A stretch of DNA of 64,000 nt from Acidobacteriota bacterium (lineage in GTDB: Bacteria; Acidobacteriota; Vicinamibacteria; Vicinamibacterales; UBA8438). The stretch spans positions 790,346-854,345 of the forward strand of contig VXRJ01000018.1 of the NCBI GenBank assembly GCA_009838525.1, given 5' to 3'. A program made the position numbers and the translations under genes. This document shows, piece after piece, positions 43,402 through 49,513 of this stretch (its first letter is position 1; each line of letters opens with the position of its first letter). The notes under the pieces are model-generated. The model had not been told where the DNA came from. It saw nothing but the letters and a program-made list of their open reading frames with translations, and did not search any database.

Positions 43402-43796
43402 ACAGTCCCCTCGTAACTGCCCCAGGCGACGTGCGACTCGTGCAGCGTCACCTTGATCCTGGTGGCTCCCTCGCCGGCCTCCCCCAGATCGCCCGCCCGG
43501 GCGGCCTTCGCCAGCCGGTCGAAGATCGTCTTTGCCAGCACCTCCGTCGATGTGTTGCCGCCCGAGAACGCGACCTCCTCGTCCAGGTTGCGATAGTTGA
43601 ACTCCGCGAGAATCGCGCGCAGTACGTCCGCGGCGCGGCCGATGTCGACAACGATGCCGTCCGGGTCGAGATCCGGACGGGCGAACGTCGCGTCGACAAC
43701 GTAGGTAGCGCCATGCAGTCGCTGCGCGGGGCCGAACTGCTCACCCCGGAAGCTGTGCGCAATCATGAAGTGGTCGCGGACGTTCAGGCTGTACAT
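43398..43796 (-). CDS. 6-pyruvoyl-tetrahydropterin synthase/QueD-like protein with altered active site
   Basis: A 132-residue T-fold protein. Family hallmarks are the leading DHFMIAHSF (zinc His14), [13 protein letters not shown] (zinc His28), [17 protein letters not shown] and [18 protein letters not shown], plus a C-terminal Glu120. Aligned by eye with QueD, the catalytic Cys is Ala24, the third zinc ligand His is Ala30, and the Asp-His pair is Asn67-Tyr68. The normal triphosphate-eliminating chemistry is thus unlikely; a different reaction or a binding role is possible. ATG at 43796 gives the standard short N-terminus. It is 19 bases after the dehydrogenase gene and overlaps the glycosyltransferase gene by four bases. 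Confidence 0.82.
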   Translation of the reverse strand: MYSLNVRDHFMIAHSFRGEQFGPAQRLHGATYVVDATFARPDLDPDGIVVDIGRAADVLRAILAEFNYRNLDEEVAFSGGNTSTEVLAKTIFDRLAKAARAGDLGEAGEGATRIKVTLHESHVAWGSYEGTV

Positions 43797-43815
43797 CGGT
43801 CTAACCCCCAGGATT

Positions 43816-44805
43816 TCAGGCGCCGTTGCCGTAGCGGATGCGGTGGCAGAGCGTATCATCCGGCGCGGCGCTCAGCCTCGCCATGACGCGCGGCACTTCC
43901 TCGAAGGGACTCTCGTGGGTGATGAGCGCATCGAATCGACCGTCGGCAAGGAGCGAGAGGGCGAATCGCAGGCGCCGTTCGCGCGTCCACTCGGCGGCGC
44001 GACGCGGCGGGACGCGTCCCACCTGGCTGCTCCGGATCGTCAGACGCCGCACGTGAAACGCCTCGCCGAGCGGAAGCGTCACCTCGCGCGCCCCGTACCA
44101 GCTTGCCTCGACAATGGTCCCTTCCATCGCCGCCACGTCGAGCGCCGCCCGTAGGCCCCCCGGTGCGCCGCTTGCGTGGATCACGAGATCCGCCGTCGCC
44201 GCCGGCGGCGGATCCGGACGCCACTGCAGACCCAGCGCATCGGCGACCGACTCGCGGGACCGGTTCGGATCGACCACCGTCACCGACGTCGCCGCGACGT
44301 CCCGGCAGCGCGCGGCGGCAAGCAGGCCGACCACGCCGCCGCCAATCACGACGATCCGGCTGCCCACCACCGGAGCCGCGTCCCAGGCGATGTTGACCGC
44401 CGTCTCCATGTTGGCGGCGAGCACGGCGCGCTCGGCCGGCACGTCATCCGGCACCGGATGGACGGCGGCCGCCGGCACGAGGTAGCGATCCTGGTGCGGA
44501 TACAGGGAGAACACCGTGCGCCCCGCCAGCGTCTCCGGCCCCTCCTCCACGACGCCGACACTGCTGTAGCCGGACGTCACCGGCCCCGGATAGTCCCCCT
44601 GCTGAAACGGCGCGCGCATGGCCTCGTACTGCGACGGCGGCACGGCGCCCCGAAAGACCAGCGTCTCCGTGCCGCGGCTGATCCCGCTGTAGCGCGCGCG
44701 GACCAGCACCGCGTCTTCTTGCCTCGGCGGCAGATCGACGCGCACAATCTTCCCATGGCCCGGGTGGCTGACCACGAACTGCCGGGCGGTGCCGGTGACG
44801 GCCAT
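43816..44805 (-). CDS. BchC-like medium-chain dehydrogenase
   Basis: A 329-residue MDR-superfamily oxidoreductase. The segments [20 protein letters not shown] and [27 protein letters not shown] resemble the BchC type (bacteriochlorophyllide hydroxyethyl dehydrogenase), where the usual Cys/GHE catalytic zinc ligands are absent. The NAD(P) fold is [20 protein letters not shown] followed by TVVDPN. BchC oxidises a hydroxyethyl side chain on a tetrapyrrole; here no chlorophyll genes are near, so an alcohol on another ring is likely. The start ATG at 44805 lies only nine bases from the divergent CDP-alcohol phosphatidyltransferase start. It heads the unit with the PTPS-like, GT4 and methyltransferase genes. 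Confidence 0.82.
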   Translation of the reverse strand: MAVTGTARQFVVSHPGHGKIVRVDLPPRQEDAVLVRARYSGISRGTETLVFRGAVPPSQYEAMRAPFQQGDYPGPVTSGYSSVGVVEEGPETLAGRTVFSLYPHQDRYLVPAAAVHPVPDDVPAERAVLAANMETAVNIAWDAAPVVGSRIVVIGGGVVGLLAAARCRDVAATSVTVVDPNRSRESVADALGLQWRPDPPPAATADLVIHASGAPGGLRAALDVAAMEGTIVEASWYGAREVTLPLGEAFHVRRLTIRSSQVGRVPPRRAAEWTRERRLRFALSLLADGRFDALITHESPFEEVPRVMARLSAAPDDTLCHRIRYGNGA

Positions 44806-44814
44806 CCGCGCAGT

Positions 44815-45915
44815 ATGGAGCCGAGGCCGCGCGTAGTCCAGAAGGCGCCCCGTCAGTCCAGCAGCCTCCGCCGGGCCGGCGAAGACCTCCTGACCGGGCT
44901 GGCGCCGCTCCTGGCGGGCGCCCTTGGCGTCTGGTACGCGTTCGGGCTCCCGCTGATCTACTTCGCCGACGTCCTGGGACTGTACGGGCTGCTGGCGGGC
45001 CTGCTGGTCTATACGCTGCCGACCCGCCTGCCGCTCCCGGGCATTGGCCCCGCCAACCGCGTCACCCTGTTCCGCGCAACCCTGCTTCTGCCGGTCTGCG
45101 CCCTGGCGCTCCACTCATCGTTAGCGGAGGCCAACGTCCGCTGGTGGATCATCGTCGTCGGCACCATCGTCATGGTGCTGGACGCGGTCGACGGCCAGGT
45201 GGCTCGCCGGAGCGGCGGGAGCACCCGGTTCGGCGCCCGCTTCGACATGGAGCTGGACGCCTTCCTACTGCTGGCGCTTTCCGTACTGGTCTGGCGGTCC
45301 GGCCAGACAGGTCCCTGGGTGATCCTGATCGGTCTGCTCCGGTACCTCTTCGTCGCGGCCGGCTGGATCTGGCGCGACCTGACAGGGGAGCTCCCCGAAA
45401 GCTACCGGCGCAAAACGGTATGCGTAGTGCAGGGTGTGGTCCTCCTGACCTGTCTGGGCCCGATCATCCCGGCCACCATGGCCGCAACGATTGCCGCCCT
45501 CGCGCTCGCCCTGTTGATCTGGTCGTTCGGCGTCGATGTCCGTTGGCTCCGGACGGCTTCTCGTCGCCTGGCCGTCATTGCCGCCGTCTTCGTCGCCACC
45601 GGCTGCGGCCCCGCATGGCTCTCGAACGAGACGCGGCTGACCGTCGACGAACTGACGGAGCGCGCCGAACAAGGCGACAACGGTGCGCTGTTCGATCTCG
45701 GGACGCGTTTTCACGCCGCGGACGGCGTGCAGCGCGACAACATCACGGCCTACATGTGGTACGCGCTCGCCGAGGAATTCCTGACGACGGAGGAGCGCTA
45801 CGAGGCGGCACGCATGCAGCTTGTGCTTGACCCCGACATGTTCCGGCACGAGATCGACGAGGCGCACCGGCTCGCCCGGCTGTGGAAGGCGGAGTATCGG
45901 CCAGCGGCGCGCTGA
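44815..45915 (+). CDS. CDP-alcohol phosphatidyltransferase fused to a Sel1-like tail
   Basis: A 366-residue membrane enzyme. The catalytic motif is complete: Asp123, Asp126-Gly127, Ala130-Arg131, Gly140, Asp144 and Asp148. It would join a CDP-linked alcohol or CDP-diacylglycerol to a hydroxyl. About seven transmembrane helices reach to residue 255. Then comes LAVIAAVFVATGCGP, which reads like a lipoprotein lipobox at Cys264, followed by about 100 residues with a Sel1/TPR-like repeat (ALFDLGTRFHAADGVQRDN). There is no stop between the two parts, and no good internal start codon. Either a true fusion or two genes joined by loss of a stop. The start lies nine bases from the divergent dehydrogenase start. 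Confidence 0.83.
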   Translation: MEPRPRVVQKAPRQSSSLRRAGEDLLTGLAPLLAGALGVWYAFGLPLIYFADVLGLYGLLAGLLVYTLPTRLPLPGIGPANRVTLFRATLLLPVCALALHSSLAEANVRWWIIVVGTIVMVLDAVDGQVARRSGGSTRFGARFDMELDAFLLLALSVLVWRSGQTGPWVILIGLLRYLFVAAGWIWRDLTGELPESYRRKTVCVVQGVVLLTCLGPIIPATMAATIAALALALLIWSFGVDVRWLRTASRRLAVIAAVFVATGCGPAWLSNETRLTVDELTERAEQGDNGALFDLGTRFHAADGVQRDNITAYMWYALAEEFLTTEERYEAARMQLVLDPDMFRHEIDEAHRLARLWKAEYRPAAR

Positions 45916-46076
45916 CCACGGGTCATGCGCGCACCACGTGCACGATTCGACCGAGGAAACGGGAATGCTCGCGGACCTGGCGCGTCCGCCAGGTCATCAC
46001 GCCGCACGCTCTTGCGCGGAACCTCCGTCCGGGTCCATGATGGCGGAGTCCGTACGAGAGCAACGAGGAGGCTGAA

Positions 46077-47066
46077 ATGCGCTGTCGACATCCATTCACG
46101 GCGTTGCTGGCAATCGTCGTGCTGGCCCCGGTCGCCGCGGAAGCCCAGACGCTCCGGACCGCGTGGGGCGACCCGGACCTCCAGGGCATCTGGGACTTTC
46201 GCACCATCACCCCGCTGGAGCGCCCCGAGGATCTCGGGGACAAGGCGTTCCTGACCGTCGAAGAGGCGGCTGCCGCCGAACAGGAAGCGATCCAGCGGGA
46301 TATCGACCTCTGGGAGGCGGAGGCTCGCCGCACCGAGGCGGGTGGCAACGTCGGCGCCTACAACAACTTCTGGATGGACCGCGGGACGACGCCAATCGAG
46401 ACGCGGCGCACATCGCTGATCGTCTATCCTCCCAACGGCCGGTTCCCGGAACTCTCCGCGATTGGGGCGGAGAGAGCTGCCGCACGGCGCGCCCACATGG
46501 AAGCGCATCCGGCCGACTCCTACACCGACCGCAACACGTCGGACCGGTGCATCGTCGGCTTCAACGCAGGCCCGCCCATCACGCCGCTCGCCTACAACCA
46601 GAACATGCAGCTCTTCCAGACCCCGGACCACGCGGTGATCTACACCGAGATGGTCCACACGCCACGGATCGTGCCGCTCGATGGCCGAACGCCCCTCGAT
46701 CCGGCTATCCGGCTCTGGTCGGGCGACTCGCGGGGACGCTGGGAAGGCGACACGCTGGTCATCGAGACGGCCAACTTCAAGGCCGAGCGGGCCTGGATCC
46801 CCCTGACTTCGGGAGGGTCGGGAATGGCCTCGTCGGAAAACATGACTCTGGTGGAGCGGTTTACGCGCGTCGACGAGGGCACGCTGCATTACACGTTCAC
46901 GGTGACCGATCCCGATACGTGGGTGACCGACTGGACGGCTTCGATGCCGATGAAGCGCACGGACGCACCGCTGTTCGAGTACGCCTGCCACGAAGGCAAC
47001 TATTCGATGGAGGGCATCCTGTCGGGCCATCGGGCCGACGAGCGGGCGGCGGCCGAGGGGCAGTAG
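46077..47066 (+). CDS. Secreted ACHEGN-family protein (paralogue 7)
   Basis: A 329-residue exported paralogue of the family at 11391. The signal peptide ends AEAQ at residue 24. It has RTAWGDPDLQGIWDFRTITPLERPED, YNNFWMDRGTTP, LIVYPPNGRFP (Tyr replaces the usual Asp of DPP), DRCIVGFNAGPPITPLAYN, EMVHTPRIVPLDG, WSGDSRGRWEGDTLVIETANF, LVERFTRVDEGTLHY and EYACHEGNYSMEGILSG. It belongs to the GFNAGPP subtype with paralogues 1, 5 and 6. GAGGAGG lies before the ATG. The 161-base gap upstream holds a CATGAT -10-like hexamer near 46035 and nothing else that I recognise. Convergent with paralogue 8. Function unknown. Confidence 0.8.
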   Translation: MRCRHPFTALLAIVVLAPVAAEAQTLRTAWGDPDLQGIWDFRTITPLERPEDLGDKAFLTVEEAAAAEQEAIQRDIDLWEAEARRTEAGGNVGAYNNFWMDRGTTPIETRRTSLIVYPPNGRFPELSAIGAERAAARRAHMEAHPADSYTDRNTSDRCIVGFNAGPPITPLAYNQNMQLFQTPDHAVIYTEMVHTPRIVPLDGRTPLDPAIRLWSGDSRGRWEGDTLVIETANFKAERAWIPLTSGGSGMASSENMTLVERFTRVDEGTLHYTFTVTDPDTWVTDWTASMPMKRTDAPLFEYACHEGNYSMEGILSGHRADERAAAEGQ

Positions 47067-47097
47067 AGCGGGACGAGTTGGTCGGCGTCCGGGCGCG

Positions 47098-48072
47098 TCA
47101 GCGCTCCTCGGCCCGCGCGCCTCCCAGCATGTTGACCATCGCCGTCCCGTTCCCCTCGTGGCACGCGTACTCGTACATCACGTAGTTGTCGTCCCGCGAC
47201 AGCGTGATGCCCGCCTTCCAGGGCGTTACCCAGGTCTCGGGATCGTTGACGAACGCCTCGTACTCGAGCGTGTCGGCGTCGTGAAGCGTGAACCGTTCGG
47301 TGACCCGTAGCGCGTCGGTGTGGGCGTGGCCCCGGATGGCGCTCTTGTCGGTGAAGTTGGACGTCTCCACGACCAGTGCGTTTCCTTCCCACCGTCCGTA
47401 GGATCTTCCCATCCAGAGCCGGATGCCCGGATCGTCCGGCGGCTCCGCGTCCAGCGGGATGACGCGCACGTCGTGGATCATCTCGTACCGGATAATCACG
47501 TATCCCGGAACCTGCAGGATCTGGTAGGCGTTGTTGTAGAGGGACGGGAACGTCGAGGCCGGAACCCCGCGCGTGATGCACCGCACCCAGGGGTCCAGGT
47601 AGACGTAGGAATCGAACGTCCTCCGGCAGACCTCGTCGATGCGCCGACTGCCCCCCTCCGTCAGGGGTGGCAGCCGACCGTTCACCGGCTCGGCAATCAG
47701 GCTCGGCCGGACCGACGGCCTGCCCGTGGCCGTCTCAAACCAGTGCTCGGGAGGTCCGATCCCCGCGCCGTCCGGTTCCGGCAGCGGCTCGTCGGAGGGG
47801 ATGCAGGTGCCGGTTCCGCCCAACAGCCGGGCCGGCCGCGTGCCGGGAGGAGGCGGCGCCTCCAGCGAGAACCCCTCGCCGAGGTCGAAGTTCGTCCAGA
47901 TGCCCTGCAGGTCCAGGTCGCCCCAGGGGGTCCGCGGCGCCGTCCAGGCGCCACCCGAGCCCGCCGACTGCGCCCACGCCTCCGGCTTGCCACCGATAGC
48001 CGCGGCGGCGCCCACCACGCCGGCCGCCGCCAACGCCAGAACGCCGCCGAACGCAAAGAGTCGTTTCGACAT
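47098..48072 (-). CDS. Secreted ACHEGN-family protein (paralogue 8, RGVP subtype)
   Basis: A 324-residue exported paralogue with an unusually long Ala/Gly-rich signal peptide (SKRLFAFGGVLALAAAGVVG, ending AWAQ). Blocks are WTAPRTPWGDLDLQGIWTN, a Pro-rich loop (LEAPPPPGTRPARLLGG) not found in the others, LIAEPVNGRLPPL in place of LVVDPP, WVRCITRGVPASTFPSLYNN, EMIHDVRVIPLDA, LWMGRSYGRWEGNALVVETSNF and YACHEGNGTAMVNM. With the gene at 12454 it forms the RGVP subtype. TGGAGG precedes the ATG at 48072. It is divergent from a LysR regulator 79 bases away, the classic arrangement for a LysR target. Function unknown. Confidence 0.8.
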   Translation of the reverse strand: MSKRLFAFGGVLALAAAGVVGAAAAIGGKPEAWAQSAGSGGAWTAPRTPWGDLDLQGIWTNFDLGEGFSLEAPPPPGTRPARLLGGTGTCIPSDEPLPEPDGAGIGPPEHWFETATGRPSVRPSLIAEPVNGRLPPLTEGGSRRIDEVCRRTFDSYVYLDPWVRCITRGVPASTFPSLYNNAYQILQVPGYVIIRYEMIHDVRVIPLDAEPPDDPGIRLWMGRSYGRWEGNALVVETSNFTDKSAIRGHAHTDALRVTERFTLHDADTLEYEAFVNDPETWVTPWKAGITLSRDDNYVMYEYACHEGNGTAMVNMLGGARAEER

Positions 48073-48102
48073 CAGAACCTCCACAGGTTTAGCATGCCGA
48101 GG

Positions 48103-48119
48103 TTGGCGCCCGCTTGCAA
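48103..48119. promoter_or_regulatory. Candidate LysR operator (TTG-N11-CAA dyad)
   Basis: TTG at 48103-48105 and CAA at 48117-48119 form an inverted repeat with 11 bases between. It lies in the middle of the 79-base region between the ACHEGN gene at 47098 and the LysR gene at 48152. LysR boxes are short interrupted dyads, but this is not an exact T-N11-A, so it is only a candidate. Confidence 0.3.
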
Positions 48120-48134
48120 CCACCGATCGGGCGT

Positions 48135-48140
48135 TATGAT
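48135..48140 (+). promoter_or_regulatory. -10-like hexamer for the LysR gene
   Basis: TATGAT lies 11 bases before the ATG at 48152, which would give a leader of only a few bases. No Shine-Dalgarno sequence is evident. Confidence 0.3.
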
Positions 48141-48151
48141 GTCCTTAGGCC

Positions 48152-49066
48152 ATGAAGACGAACGGCCCCTACAGAATCCCTCCCGCAAACGCGCTGATGG
48201 CCTTCGACAGCGCTGCGCGTCACGCCAATTTCACCTTGGCGGCGCGCGAGCTCGGCACCTCGCAGGCCGCCGTGAGCCGCCAGATTGCCAAGCTGGAGAC
48301 CTGGCTGTCGGCGCGCCTGTTTGAGCGCTCGCGCGCCGGGGCGACCTTGACCGACGCCGGAAAACGCTTCCACAGCGGCGTGGCAGCCGGTCTGGCGGCC
48401 ATTCACGACGGCGCCACCGAGGCGGCCGAGCTGTCCCAGACCCAACAGGTCGTCATTGCCTGCTCGCACGACGCATCCCACTTCTTCCTCATGCCGCACT
48501 ACGACACCCTTCGGCGGTTACTCGGGAAAGACGTGCGAATCCGCATCCTCACGTACCATCCATCCGTTGGGAGGCTCGTGTCCGACCCTTCAGTCGACAT
48601 CGTGCTGACCTGGAATGCGGCGGACGCAGACCCCGCGCACGACGCGATTGGAATCAGGGAAGCAGTCCGACCCGTCTGCTCGCGCACCTACGCCTCCACC
48701 CACGCGCAGATCCTCGCCGGGCCCGTTGCCGGCTGGAGTGGGCTGACGTTCCTCGACCTGGTGGGATTCAACGAGGGCTGGGCGACCTGGGAGGACTGGT
48801 TCGCGGTCGCCGGGAACCCGAACGGGACGCCGCGCCGCGTAGAATTCGACTACTACACCTACGTGCTCGAAGCGGCCGCCGCGGGACATGGCATCGCGCT
48901 GGCCTGGCGGCATCAGATAAGGCGGTCAATCCAGAGCGGCTCATTGGTCGCGCTCGGCAAGGGGTTCGTCGAAACCGGGAACCGTTTCTTCGGGGCACTC
49001 ACGGAGAAGGGTCGCCGCAAGCCAATCGCGCGCACCTGCCTCGCGCTCCTGAACCGGCCGGAATAG
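48152..49066 (+). CDS. LysR family transcriptional regulator (GcvA-like)
   Basis: A 304-residue regulator. The N-terminal winged helix-turn-helix is ALMAFDSAARHANFTLAARELGTSQAAVSRQIAKLE, followed by LSARLFERSRAGATLTDAGKRF. The C-terminal periplasmic-binding-like domain (about 95-300) would bind a small effector; HGIALAWRHQIRRSIQSGSLV is the usual hinge end. The start pattern (RIPPANALMAFD) is that of the GcvA subgroup. It is divergent from paralogue 8 of the ACHEGN family and probably controls it and itself. The effector is unknown. The small gene at 49085 begins 18 bases after its stop. Confidence 0.92.
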   Translation: MKTNGPYRIPPANALMAFDSAARHANFTLAARELGTSQAAVSRQIAKLETWLSARLFERSRAGATLTDAGKRFHSGVAAGLAAIHDGATEAAELSQTQQVVIACSHDASHFFLMPHYDTLRRLLGKDVRIRILTYHPSVGRLVSDPSVDIVLTWNAADADPAHDAIGIREAVRPVCSRTYASTHAQILAGPVAGWSGLTFLDLVGFNEGWATWEDWFAVAGNPNGTPRRVEFDYYTYVLEAAAAGHGIALAWRHQIRRSIQSGSLVALGKGFVETGNRFFGALTEKGRRKPIARTCLALLNRPE

Positions 49067-49069
49067 AAT
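49064..49069 (+). promoter_or_regulatory. -10-like hexamer for the small gene at 49085
   Basis: TAGAAT overlaps the stop codon of the LysR gene and lies 15 bases before the ATG at 49085. It would allow separate transcription of the small gene with a very short leader. Confidence 0.25.
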
Positions 49070-49084
49070 CTCCAATACAGGCGC

Positions 49085-49363
49085 ATGGTTCCGTCGAGGT
49101 GGATCGTGGCAATCGCTGCAGCACTGCTCATGGTGCTGGCGCCGGTTGGCCTCGCCCTCCACGAGCACGACGCCGGCTCGGAGCACGACGGTCACGCGGA
49201 CTGTGATGCGTGTCACTTCCGCGTTCTGTCTGTGATCGCCGCGGACGGCGCGCCCGCGCCGATCGCACCGGAGCTCGTTGCGCACACCGTCGTGCCCGCC
49301 CCTGCGGCCGGCAGGTTGCACCTCGCTCTCGGGCTCCGTCCCACGCGCGGCCCACCAGCGTAG
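49085..49363 (+). CDS. Small exported His/Cys-rich protein ending RGPPA
   Basis: A 92-residue protein with a signal peptide or single membrane helix (SRWIVAIAAALLMVLAPVGLA). Directly after it comes LHEHDAGSEHDGHADCDACHF, a cluster of six His and two Cys that could bind a transition metal. The C-terminus RPTRGPPA resembles the R-x-PPA ending of small DUF2946-like exported proteins found near copper or other metal genes. No metal transporter is adjacent here. The 150 bases after it up to the permease start at 49514 contain a GAGGGA ribosome binding site and nothing else that I recognise. Confidence 0.55.
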   Translation: MVPSRWIVAIAAALLMVLAPVGLALHEHDAGSEHDGHADCDACHFRVLSVIAADGAPAPIAPELVAHTVVPAPAAGRLHLALGLRPTRGPPA

Positions 49364-49513
49364 CCCCCTCGTCGCGCTCGCCCGCGACGTCCTGGTTTCG
49401 CATTCGCATCGGGCGAGCACGCTCCGTTTCGCCCCGACCGTCCAATGGCCGTGTTCGGCAAGGAAGAACCTAGTGCCTGCGCCAAGAGCGCAGGCGGATG
49501 CGAGGGAAGCGTG

